Shown here in pieces: positions 26,986 to 39,113 of a stretch of 64,000 nucleotides of DNA. The DNA lies in contig RQOL01000484.1 of assembly GCA_013076295.1 (NCBI GenBank), positions 1 through 64,000 on the forward strand. Direction: 5' to 3'. How positions within the stretch are numbered: the stretch's first letter is position 1; every line of letters begins with the position of its first letter. Origin of the DNA: Sanderia malayensis (taxonomy: Eukaryota; Cnidaria; Scyphozoa; Semaeostomeae; Pelagiidae). The notes below the pieces were generated by a model, which was not told where the DNA came from, made no database searches, and worked only from the letters and a program-made list of their open reading frames with translations. The position numbers were made by a program, and so were the translations under genes.

Positions 26986-29390
26986 GATTGAACTGAGGAC
27001 CTTGCGCGTGTTAGGCGCGCGTGATAACCACTACACTACAAGATCTAAAATATACACACAAGAAACAATGTTTGGGAAAGTTCGTAAAATGTTATAAAAT
27101 TGAACACAAAATAGAGTGATCTTGCGCAGGATTGAACTGAGGACCTTGTCTGTGTAAGGCGCACATGATAACCACTACACTACAATATCCATAATATAAA
27201 ATACAAGAAACAATGCTTGGAAAGTTCGTAAAATGCTATAAATTTGAACACAAATAATAGTGATCTCTCTCAAGATTGAACTGAGGACCGTGCGCTTGTT
27301 AGGCGCACGTGGTAACCACTACACTACAAGATCTACAATAAACACAACAAGAAACAATGCTTTGGAAAGTTTGTAAAAGGTTGTAAAATTCAACACTAAA
27401 AATGGTGATCTTGCTCAGGATTGATCGGAGGACCTTGCGCGTGTTAGGCCCACGTGATAACCACTACACTATAAGATCTATAATATACACAACAAGAAAC
27501 AATGTTTGGAAAAGTTTGTAAAAGGTTTTGAAATTGAACACTACAAAAAGTGATTTTGCTCAGGATTGAAATGATGACCTTGCGCGTGTGAGGCGCACAT
27601 GATAACCACTACAGTACATGATCTATAATATACACAACAAGAAACAATGCTTTGGAAAGTTTGTAAAAGGTTGTAAAATTCAACACTAGAAATTATGATC
27701 TTGTTCAGGATTGAACTGAGGTCCTTGCGCGTGTTAGATGCACGTGATAACCACTACACTACAAGAGCTATAATATACACAACAAGAAACAATGCTTTGG
27801 AAAGTTTGTAAAAGGTTGTAAAATTCAACACTAGAAATGATGATCTTGTTCAGGATTGAACTGAGGACCTTGCGCGTTTTAGGCGCACGTGATAACCACC
27901 ACACTAAAAGTTCCGTATTATAAACAACAAGAAACAATGCTTTGAACAGTTTAGAAAATAGTATAAAATTGAACACTAAAAATGATGATCTTGCTCGGGA
28001 TTGAACTGAGGACCTTGCGCGTGTAAGGCGCCCGTGATACCCACTACACTACAAAATCTATAATATACACAACAAGAAACAATGCTTGGAAAATGTTTGT
28101 AAAATGTTATAAAATTGAACACTACAAAAAGTGATCCTGCTAAGGATTGAAATGAGGACCTTGAGAGTATGAGGCGCTCGTAATCACGCCTACACTACAA
28201 GATCTATAATATACACGACAAGAAACAGTGCTTGGGAAAGTTCGTAAAATGTTAAAAAATTGAACACAAAAAATAGTGATCTCGCCCAGGATTGAAGTGA
28301 GGACCTTGCGTGTGTTAGGCGCACGTGATAACCACTACACTACAAGATCTATAATATACACACAAGAAACAATGTTTGGGAAAGTTCGTAAAATGTTATA
28401 AAATTGAACACAAAATATAGTGATCTTGCTCAGGATTGAACTGAAGACCTTGCGCGTGTACAGCGCATGTGATAACTACTACACTACAATATCCATAATA
28501 TAAACAACAAGATACAATGAACACTATGACGATCTTGCTCGGGATTGAACTGAGGCCTTGCGGGTGTAATACTACACTACAAGATCCATAATATAAACAA
28601 CAAAAAACAATGCTTTGAAAAGTTTAGAAAATGGTATAAAATTGAACTCTAAAAACGACGCTCTTGCTCGGGATTGAACTGAGGACCTTGCGGGTGTTAG
28701 GCGCACGTGAAAACCACTACACTGCAAGATTTATAATATACACAACAAGAAACAATGCTTGGGAAAGTTCGTAATATGTTATAAAACTGACCACAAAATA
28801 TAGTGATCTTGCGCAGGATTGAAATCAGGACCTTGTCCGTGTAAGGCGCACGTGATAACCACTACACTACAAGATCTACAATATACACAAGAAACAATGC
28901 ATTGGAAAAATTGTAGAAGGTTGTAAAATTCAACATTAAAAATAGTGGTTTTGCTAAGGATTGAACTGAGGACATGCGCGTGTTATGCGCACGTGATAAC
29001 CACTACACTACATGATCTATAATATACACAACAAGAAACAATGCTTTGGAAAGTTTGTAAAAGGTTGTAAAATTCAACACTAAAAATGGTGATCTTTCTC
29101 AGGATTGAACTGAGGACATTGCGCGTGTTAGGCGCACGTGATAACCACTACACTACGTGATCTCTAATATACACAACAAGAAACAATGCTTTGGAAAGTT
29201 TGTAAAAGGTTGTAAAATTCAACACTAAAAATGGTGATCTTGCTCAGGATTGATCGGAGGACCTTGCGCGTGTTAGGCCCACGTGATAACCACTACACTA
29301 CAAGATCTATAATATACACACAAGAAACAATGCTTGGAAAATGTTTGTAAAAAGTTATAAAATTGAACACTAAAAATGATGATCTTGCTC

Positions 29391-29462
29391 AGGATTGAAC
29401 TGAGGACCTTGCGCGTGTAAGGCGCACGTCATAACAACTACACTACAAGATCCATAATATAA
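29391..29462 (-). tRNA. tRNA-Val (TAC)
   Basis: Acceptor, anticodon and T stems pair fully. The D-arm differs (cgtcataacaac on the + strand). T5 terminator lies at 29,382-29,386. Confidence 0.65.
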
Positions 29463-29813
29463 ACAACAAGAAACAATGCTTTGAAAAGTTTAGAATGGTA
29501 TAAAATTGAACACAAAAATTGGTGATCTTGTTCAGGATTGAACTGAGGACCTTGCGCGTGTTAGGGCCACGTGATAACAACCACACTACAAGATCTATTA
29601 TGTACACAACAAGAAACAATGCTTGGAAAAGTTTGTAAAATGTTAGAAAATTCAACACTAGAAATGATGATATTGTTCAGGATTGAACTGAGGTTCTTGC
29701 GCGTGTTAGGCGCGTGTGATAACAACTACACTTCAAGATCCATAATATACACACAAGAAACAATGCTTGGAAAATGTTTGTAAAAAGTTATAAAATTGAA
29801 CACTACAAAAAGT

Positions 29814-29885
29814 GATCTTGCTCAGGATTGAACTGAGGACCTTGCGCGTGTTAGGCGCACGTGATAATCACTACACTACAAGATC
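29814..29885 (-). tRNA. tRNA-Val (AAC)
   Basis: Consensus with one D-loop change (aatcac). All four stems as in the best copy. T5 terminator directly downstream. An identical unit lies at 38,897 in the second block copy. Confidence 0.8.
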
Positions 29886-29958
29886 TATAATATATACAAC
29901 ATAAAACAAGGCTTTGGAAAAATTTTAAAAGGTTATAAAATTCAATACTAAAAATAGT

Positions 29959-30030
29959 GATCTTGCTCAGGATTGAACTGAGGACATTGCGCGTGTTAGG
30001 CGCACGTGATAACCACTACACTACAAGATC
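29959..30030 (-). tRNA. tRNA-Val (AAC)
   Basis: Consensus except one variable-loop base (gacattg). Fully paired, with T5 terminator. Confidence 0.82.
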
Positions 30031-30536
30031 TATAATATACACAACATAAAACAAGGTTTTGGAAAAAATGTAAAAGGTTATAAAATTCAACACTAGAAAT
30101 GATGATCTTGTTCAGGATTGAACTGAGGTCCTTGCGCTTGTTAGGCGCGCGTGATAACCACTACACTACAAGATCTAAAATATACACACAGAAACAATGT
30201 TTGGGAAAGTTCGTAAAATGTTATAAAATTGAACACAAAGTATAGTGATCTTGCTCAGGATTGAACTCAGGACCTTGCCCGTGTAAGGCGCACGTGATAA
30301 CCACTATACTACAAGATCTATAATATACACAACAAGAAACAATGTTTGGGAAAGTTCGTAAAAAGTTATAAATATGAAAACAAAATATAGTGATTATGCT
30401 CAAGATTGAACTGAGGACCTTGCGCGTGTAAGGCGGACGTGATAACCACTATACTACAAGATCTATAATATACACAACAAGAAACAATGTTTGGGAAAGT
30501 TCGTAAAAAGTTATAAAATTGAAAACAAAATATAGT

Positions 30537-30608
30537 GATTATGCTCAAGATTTGACTGAGGACCTTGCGCGTCTAAGGCGCACGTGATAACCACTATACT
30601 ACAAGATC
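30537..30608 (-). tRNA. tRNA-like unit with anticodon TAG (Leu)
   Basis: Loop CCTTAGAC. Belongs to the locally amplified gattatgctcaag family with several stem changes (T-stem and position 12). There is no long variable arm as in real tRNA-Leu, so it is a mutated tRNA-Val copy. Confidence 0.45.
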
Positions 30609-30826
30609 TATAATATACACAACAAGAAACAATGTTTGGGAAAGTTCGTAAAAAGTTATAAATATGAAAACAAAATATAGTGATTATGCTCAAGATTGAA
30701 CTGAGGACCTTGCGCGTGTTAGGCGCACGTGATAACCACTACACTACAAGATCTATAATATACACAACAAAAATCAATGCTTGGGAAAGTTCGTAATATG
30801 TTATAAAACTGAACCCAAAAAATAGT

Positions 30827-30898
30827 GATCTCGCTCAGGATTGAACTGAGGACCTTGCGCGTGTAAGGCGCACGTGATAACCACTATACTACAAGATC
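30827..30898 (-). tRNA. tRNA-Val (TAC)
   Basis: Acceptor pairs with one G-T wobble; anticodon and T stems are intact. A12 in the D-stem (ctatac on the + strand) leaves one mismatch. Confidence 0.7.
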
Positions 30899-31406
30899 AA
30901 TAATATACACAACAAGAAACAATGTTTGGGAAAGTTCGTAAAAAGTTATAAAACTGAAAACAAAATATAGTGATTATGCTCAAGATATGACTGAGGACAT
31001 TGCGCGTCTAAGGCGCACGTGATAACCACTATACTACAAGATCTATAATATACACAACAAGAAACAATGCTTTGAGACGTTTAGAAAATGGTATAAAATT
31101 GAACACTAAAAATGATGATCTTGCTCGGGATTGAACTGAGGACCTTGCGGGTGTAAGGCGCACGTGATAACCGCTACACTACAATATCTGTAATATACAC
31201 AACATAAAACAAGGCTTTGGAAAAATTGTAAAAGGTTATAAAATTCAATACTAAAAATAGTGATCTTGCTCAGGATTGAACTGAGGACATTGCGCGCGTT
31301 AGGCGCACGTGATAACCACTACACTACAAGATCTATAATATACACAACAAGAAACAATGCTTGGGAAAGTTCGTAATATGTTATAAAACTGAACACAAAA
31401 AATAGT

Positions 31407-31478
31407 GATCTCGCTCAGGATTGAACTGAGGACCTTGCGCGTGTTAGGCGCATGTGATAACCACTACACTACAAGATC
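31407..31478 (-). tRNA. tRNA-Val (AAC)
   Basis: Fully paired, with the acceptor T6-G67 wobble and A26 (gcgcatgtg on the + strand). T6 terminator downstream. Confidence 0.82.
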
Positions 31479-31988
31479 TATAATATACACACAAGAAACA
31501 ATGCTTGGAAAATGTTTGTAAAAAGTTATAAAATTGAACACTACAAAAAGTGATCTTGCTCAGGATTGAACTGAGGACCTTGCGGGTGTAAGGCGCACGT
31601 GATAACCACTCCAGTACAAGATCTATAATATACACAACATAAAACAAGGCTTTGGAAAAATTGTAAAAGGTTACAAAATTCAATACTAAAATGATCTTGC
31701 TCAGGATTGAAGTGAGGACATTGCGCGTGTTAGGCGCATGTGATAACCACTACACTACAAGATCTATAATATACACACAAGAAACAATGTTTGGGAAAGT
31801 TCGTAAAATGTTACAAAATTGAACACAAAATATAGTGATCTTGCTCATGATTGAACTGAGGACCTTGTGCGTGTAAGGCGCACGTGATAACCACTACACT
31901 ACAAGATCCAGAATATAAACTACAAGAAACAATGCTTGGAAAGTTGGTAAAATGCTATAAATTTGAACACAAATAATAGTGATCTCTC

Positions 31989-33081
31989 ATTTTTCATTTT
32001 CATTTTACATTTTTTACCCACGGTAACCCCGTCAATAAAAATGGACTGCTTTACAGGGGGCCGTGCAAAAAACTACAAAATTACATATTAAAAGCTTACT
32101 TATAAAATTTCGGAAATAAATAGTCTAATAATAAATAATATAATCTATAAATACGTATTTGATGGTATTTGATACGTATTTGATACTATAAATAAGTTGA
32201 TGCTACATAAAAGAAAAGAAAAGTACTCTAAAAAGGAAGCTCTCGGCATTTGAGCCTCTTTTTGAAAGTCTGTAGAGTGGGTGCTTGCTTGACATCCAAG
32301 CCCAATAGGTTCCAGGTTTTAGGCCCACGATATGAAATAGACTTCTGTCCGTTGGAAGTTTTAAAAAGAGGAATTCGCAAGTCAGTTTCTGTGTTTCTCA
32401 GTTTAATAGTATTACGAGCTGCATTTTTAACAAATAGCTCAGACAAATATGTAGGCGCAAGATTATTAGTTGCCTTGTACATAATAGTCGCGGTTTCATT
32501 CAAACAATCTCTGATATAGGCGGCCATTTCAGCCTCTTTATCAGATTTCCTGCTGAAACACAGTAATTACTGTTTGTAACAATCCTGGCAGCTCTGTTTT
32601 GCAACTTTTGGAGGGTATCAGTTAAAGTATTACCACAACACCCCCACACTGAGCAGCAGTACCGAAAATGGGGCTCTACAATTCCTCTGTACATTTTACT
32701 GAGCGTTTTCTCTGGGAGAAATTTCTTGGCATTTTTCAGAAAGCCTAAGGCTCGAGAAACGTTTGTTTTCATATATTTTATATGCTCATCCCAAACAAGA
32801 TGACTGTCCAATTGAATACCAAGGTACTTGGTATTTTTTACAATATCTATCTGTGTGCCGTTTATAGAGAAGCAAGGCTGCTCAGTGACCTCATCAGAGA
32901 CCATTTTAAGCTTTGGTCGCGATCCAATTACCATTGCATGAGTTTTGATAACATTTAGGGACAGTTTGTTACCAAGGAGCCATACTCTTAAACAATTTAG
33001 ATCCTCATCCATAACTTGGTTAATTTCGCAAATATTTTTTGAAGCGTACGAGAGACTTGTGTCATCTGCATACATAGTAAC
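31989..33081 (-). mobile_element. 5'-truncated non-LTR retrotransposon, copy 3
   Basis: Third copy with the same ends and the same interrupted tRNA unit, 10,895-10,896 bp from copy 1. One A is missing from an A-run at about 32,502-32,504. It shares g at the copy-1 positions 21,147 and 21,268 and shares t with copy 2 at the position of 21,552. It therefore descends from a copy-1-like ancestor before copy 1 gained its private change. Confidence 0.88.
32228..33075 (-). pseudogene. LINE reverse transcriptase fragment, copy 3, frameshifted
   Basis: Same C-terminal reverse transcriptase as copies 1 and 2, but a one-base deletion in an A-run near 32,502 breaks the frame. The YADD-containing part reads from 33,075 down to about 32,500 (191 residues). 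The C-terminal part, ending KCRELPF, continues in another frame from about 32,527 to the stop at 32,228. The break is clean and single, so it could be a true mutation or a homopolymer sequencing error. Like the other copies it lacks the N-terminal half of the enzyme and is non-functional. Confidence 0.85.
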
Positions 33082-36000
33082 GATTGAACTGAGGACCTTG
33101 CGCGTGTTAGGCGCGCGTGATAACCACTACACTACAAGATCTAAAATATACACACAAGAAACAATGTTTGGGAAAGTTCGTAAAATGTTATAAAATTGAA
33201 CACAAAATAAAGTGATCTTGCGCAGGATTGAACTGAGGACCTTGTCTGTGTAAGGCGCAAATGATAACCACTACACTACAATATCCATAATATAAACTAC
33301 AAGAAACAATGCTTGGAAAGTTCGTAAAATGCTATAAATTTGAACACAAATAATAGTGATCTCTCTCAAGATTGAACTGAGGACCGTGCGCTTGTTAGGC
33401 GCACGTGGTAACCACTACACTACAAGATCTACAATAAACACAACAAGAAACAATGCTTTGGAAAGTTTGTAAAAGGTTGTAAAATTCAACACTAAAAATG
33501 GTGATCTTGCTCAGGATTGATCGGAGGACCTTGCGCGTGTTAGGCCCACGTGATAACCACTACACTATAAGATCTATAATATACACAACAAGAAACAATG
33601 TTTGGAAAAGTTTGTAAAAGGTTTTGAAATTGAACACTACAAAAAGTGATTTTGCTCAGGATTGAAATGATGACCTTGCGCGTGTGAGGCGCACATGATA
33701 ACCACTACAGTACATGATCTATAATATACACAACAAGAAACAATGCTTTGGAAAGTTTGTAAAAGGTTGTAAAATTCAACACTAGAAATTATGATCTTGT
33801 TCAGGATTGAACTGAGGTCCTTGCGCGTGTTAGATGCACGTGATAACCACTACACTACAAGAGCTATAATATACACAACAAGAAACAATGCTTTGGAAAG
33901 TTTGTAAAAGGTTGTAAAATTCAACACTAGAAATGATGATCTTGTTCAGGATTGAACTGAGGACCTTGCGCGTTTTAGGCGCACGTGATAACCACCACAC
34001 TAAAAGTTCCGTATTATAAACAACAAGAAACAATGCTTTGAACAGTTTAGAAAATAGTATAAAATTGAACACTAAGAATGATGATCTTGCTCGGGATTGA
34101 ACTGAGGACCTTGCGCGTGTAAGGCGCCCGTGATACCCACTACACTACAAAATCTATAATATACACAACAAGAAACAATGCTTGGAAAATGTTTGCAAAA
34201 TGTTATAAAATTGAACACTACAAATAGTGATCCTGCTAAGGATTGAAATGAGGACCTTGAGAGTATGAGGCGCTCGTAATCACGCCTACACTACAAGATC
34301 TATAATATACACGACAAGAAACAGTGCTTGGGAAAGTTCGTAAAAGGTTAAAAAATTGAACACAAAAAATAGTGATCTCGCCCAGGATTGAAGTGAGGAC
34401 CTTGCGCGTGTTAGGCGCACGTGATAACCACTACACTACAAGATCTATAATATACACACAAGAAACAATGTTTGGGAAAGTTCGTAAAATGTTATCAAAT
34501 TGAACACAAAATATAGTGATCTTGCTCAGGATTGAACTGAAGACCTTGCGCGTGTACAGCGCACGTGATAACTACTACACTACAATATCCATAATATAAA
34601 CAACAAGATACAATGAACACTATGACGATCTTGCTCGGGATTGAACTGAGGCCTTGCGGGTGTAATACTACACTACAAGATCCATAATATAAACAACAAA
34701 AAACAATGCTTTGAAAAGTTTAGAAAATGGTATAAAATTGAACTCTAAAAACGACGATCTTGCTCGGGATTGAACTGAGGACCTTGCGGGTGTTAGGCGC
34801 ACGTGAAAACCACTACACTGCAAGATTTATAATATACACAACAAGAAACAATGCTTGGGAAAGTTCGTAATATGTTATAAAACTGACCACAAAATATAGT
34901 GATCTTGCGCAGGATTGAAATCAGGACCTTGTCCGTGTAAGGCGCACGTGATAACCACTACACTACAAGATCTACAATATACACAAGAAACAATGCATTG
35001 GAAAAATTGTAGAAGGTTGTAAAATTCAACATTAAAAATAGTGGTTTTGCTAAGGATTGAACTGAGGACATGCGCGTGTTAGGCGCACGTGATAACCACT
35101 ACACTACATGATCTATAATATACACAACAAGAAACAATGCTTTGGAAAGTTTGTAAAAGGTTGTAAAATTCAACACTAAAAATGGTGATCTTTCTCAGGA
35201 TTGAACTGAGGACATTGCGCGTGTTAGGCGCACGTGATAACCACTACACTACGTGATCTCTAATATACACAACAAGAAACAATGCTTTGGAAAGTTTGTA
35301 AAAGGTTGTAAAATTCAACACTAAAAATGGTGATCTTGCTCAGGATTGATCGGAGGACCTTGCGCGTGTTAGGCCCACGTGATAACCACTACACTACAAG
35401 ATCTATAATATACACAACAAGAAACAATGTGTGGAAAAGTTTGTAAAAGGTTTTGAAATTGAACACTACAAAAAGTGATTTTGCTCAGGATTGAAATGAT
35501 GACCTTGCGCGTGTGAGGCGCACATGAAAACCACTACAGTACAAGGTCTATAATATACATAACAAGCAACAATGCTTTGGAAAGTTTGTAAAAGGTTGTA
35601 AAATTCAACACTAGAAATGATGATCTTGTTCAGGATTGAACTGAGGTCCTTGCGCGTGTTAGACGCACGTGATAACCACTACACTACAAGATCTATAATG
35701 TACACAACAAAAAACAATGCTTGGAAAAGTTTGTAAAATGTTGTAAAACTGAACACAAAAAAAATTCAACTTGCTCAGGACTGAACGAAGAACCTTGCGC
35801 GTGTAAGGCGCACGTGATAACCACTACAATACAAGATCCATAATTTAAACAACGAGAAACACTGCTTTGAAAAATGTAGAAAAAGTTTTAAAATTCAACA
35901 CTAGAAATGATGATCTTGCTAAGGATTGAACTGAGGACCTTGCGGGTGTAAGGCGCACGTGATAAAAACTACACTACAAGATCCATAATGTACACAACAA

Positions 36001-36634
36001 AAAACAATGCTTGGAAAAGTTTGTAAAATGTTATAAAATTCAACACTAGAAATGATGATCTTGTTCAGTATTGAACTGAGGACCTTGCGCATCTTAGGCG
36101 CACGTGATAACCACTACACTACAAGATCTAAAATATACACACAAGAAACAATGCTTGGAAAATGTTTGTAAAATGACATAAATTTGAACATAAATAATAG
36201 TGATCTCTCTCAGGATTGAACTGAGGACCTTGCGCGTGTAAGGCCCATGTGATAACCAATACACTACAAGAGCTATATTATAAACAACAAGAAACACTGC
36301 CTTGAAAAGTTTAGAAAATTTTTAAAATTGAACACTAAAAATAGTGATCTTGCTCAGGATTGAACTGAGGACCTTGCGCGTGTAATGCGCACGTGATAAC
36401 CACTACACTACAAGATCTATAATGTACGCAACAAGAAACAATGCTTGGAAAAGTTTGTAAAAGGTTGTAAAATTCAACACTAAAAATGGTGATCTTGCTC
36501 AGGATTGAACGGAGGAACTTGCGCGGGTTAGGCCCACGTGATAACCACTACACTACAAGATCTATAATATACACACAAGAAACAATGTTTGGGAAAGTTC
36601 GTAAAATGTTACAAAATTGAACACAAAATATAGT

Positions 36635-36706
36635 GATCTTGCTCATGATTGAACTGAGGACCTTGTGCGTGTGAGGCGCACATGATAACCACTACAGTAC
36701 ATGATC
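36635..36706 (-). tRNA. Chimeric tRNA-Val unit (CAC) at a deletion junction
   Basis: Its 3' half (+ strand ctcatgattgaactg, gtgcgtgt) matches the unit at 25,739-25,769, next to LINE copy 2. Its 5' half (gaggcgcacatgataacc, cagtacatgatc) matches the unit ending near 27,623. The switch falls in the anticodon loop, giving anticodon CAC. The acceptor has mismatches (catgatc against gatcttg) and the A box has C in place of G at position 10, so function is doubtful. Confidence 0.6.
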
Positions 36707-38896
36707 TATAATATACACAACAAGAAACAATGCTTTGGAAAGTTTGTAAAAGGTTGTAAAATTCAACACTAGAAATTATGATCTTGTTCAGGATTGAACT
36801 GAGGTCCTTGCGCGTGTTAGATGCACGTGATAACCACTACACTACAAGAGCTATAATATACACAACAAGAAACAATGCTTTGGAAAGTTTGTAAAAGGTT
36901 GTAAAATTCAACACTAGAAATGATGATCTTGTTCAGGATTGAACTGAGGACCTTGCGCGTTTTAGGCGCACGTGATAACCACCACACTAAAAGTTCCGTA
37001 TTATAAACAACAAGAAACAATGCTTTGAACAGTTTAGAAAATAGTATAAAATTGAACACTAAAAATGATGATCTTGCTCGGGATTGAACTGAGGACCTTG
37101 CGCGTGTAAGGCGCCCGTGATACCCACTACACTACAAAATCTATAATATACACAACAAGAAACAATGCTTGGAAAATGTTTGTAAAATGTTATAAAATTG
37201 AACACTACAAAAAGTGATCCTGCTAAGGATTGAAATGAGGACCTTGAGAGTATGAGGCGCTCGTAATCACGCCTACACTACAAGATCTATAATATACACG
37301 ACAAGAAACAGTGCTTGGGAAAGTTCGTAAAATGTTAAAAAATTGAACACAAAAAATAGTGATCTCGCCCAGGATTGAAGTGAGGACCTTGCGTGTGTTA
37401 GGCGCACGTGATAACCACTACACTACAAGATCTATAATATACACACAAGAAACAATGTTTGGGAAAGTTCGTAAAATGTTATAAAATTGAACACAAAATA
37501 TAGTGATCTTGCTCAGGATTGAACTGAAGACCTTGCGCGTGTACAGCGCATGTGATAACTACTACACTACAATATCCATAATAGAAACAACAAGATACAA
37601 TGAACACTATGACGATCTTGCTCGGGATTGAACTGAGGCCTTGCGGGTGTAATACTACACTACAAGATCCATAATATAAACAACAAAAAACAATGCTTTG
37701 AAAAGTTTAGAAAATGGTATAAAATTGAACTCTAAAAACGACGATCTTGCTCGGGATTGAACTGAGGACCTTGCGGGTGTTAGGCGCACGTGAAAACCAC
37801 TACACTGCAAGATTTATAATATACACAACAAGAAACAATGCTTGGGAAAGTTCGTAATATGTTATAAAACTGACCACAAAATATAGTGATCTTGCGCAGG
37901 ATTGAAATCAGGACCTTGTCCGTGTAAGGCGCACGTGATAACCACTACACTACAAGATCTACAATATACACAAGAAACAATGCATTGGAAAAATTGTAGA
38001 AGGTTGTAAAATTCAACATTAAAAATAGTGGTTTTGCTAAGGATTGAACTGAGGACATGCGCGTGTTATGCGCACGTGATAACCACTACACTACATGATC
38101 TATAATATACACAACAAGAAACAATGCTTTGGAAAGTTTGTAAAAGGTTGTAAAATTCAACACTAAAAATGGTGATCTTTCTCAGGATTGAACTGAGGAC
38201 ATTGCGCGTGTTAGGCGCACGAGATAACCACTACACTACGTGATCTCTAATATACACAACAAGAAACAATGCTTTGGAAAGTTTGTAAAAGGTTGTAAAA
38301 TTCAACACTAAAAATGGTGATCTTGCTCAGGATTGATCGGAGGACCTTGCGCGTGTTAGGCCCACGTGATAACCACTACACTACAAGATCTATAATATAC
38401 ACACAAGAAACAATGCTTGGAAAATGTTTGTAAAAAGTTATAAAATTGAACACTAAAAATGATGATCTTGCTCAGGATTGAACTGAGGACCTTGCGCGTG
38501 TAAGGCGCACGTCATAACAACTACACTACAAGATCCATAATATAAACAACAAGAAACAATGCTTTGAAAAGTTTAGAATGGTATAAAATTGAACACAAAA
38601 ATTGGTGATCTTGTTCAGGATTGAACTGAGGACCTTGCGCGTGTTAGGGCCACGTGATAACAACCACACTACAAGATCTATTATGTACACAACAAGAAAC
38701 AATGCTTGGAAAAGTTTGTAAAATGTTAGAAAATTCAACACTAGAAATGATGATATTGTTCAGGATTGAACTGAGGTTCTTGCGCGTGTTAGGCGCGTGT
38801 GATAACAACTACACTTCAAGATCCATAATATACACACAAGAAACAATGCTTGGAAAATGTTTGTAAAAAGTTATAAAATTGAACACTACAAAAAGT

Positions 38897-38968
38897 GATC
38901 TTGCTCAGGATTGAACTGAGGACCTTGCGCGTGTTAGGCGCACGTGATAATCACTACACTACAAGATC
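38897..38968 (-). tRNA. tRNA-Val (AAC)
   Basis: Duplicate of the unit at 29,814, with the same D-loop change. Fully paired otherwise. Confidence 0.8.
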
Positions 38969-39041
38969 TATAATATATACAACATAAAACAAGGCTTTGG
39001 AAAAATTTTAAAAGGTTATAAAATTCAATACTAAAAATAGT

Positions 39042-39113
39042 GATCTTGCTCAGGATTGAACTGAGGACATTGCGCGTGTTAGGCGCACGTGATAACCACT
39101 ACACTACAAGATC
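39042..39113 (-). tRNA. tRNA-Val (AAC)
   Basis: Duplicate of the unit at 29,959. Consensus except one variable-loop base. Confidence 0.82.

Larger units (their letters stand above)
20863..31758 (-). repeat. ~10.9-kb higher-order block, copy 1 (contains LINE copies 1 and 2)
   Basis: This block is followed directly by a second copy of itself at an offset of 10,895-10,896 bp. Inside it, 20,863 to about 24,515 is duplicated at 25,662 to about 29,314 (offset 4,799), so the LINE with its flanking monomers occurs twice. The copies differ by few substitutions. Boundaries lie in shared monomer sequence and are accurate only to a few tens of bases. Confidence 0.85.

Noticed and set aside
21093..33081. 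Three independent LINE insertions showing tRNA-site targeting
   Set aside because: All three have identical ends and the same broken host unit with matching flanks, so they represent one insertion event copied by segmental duplication.
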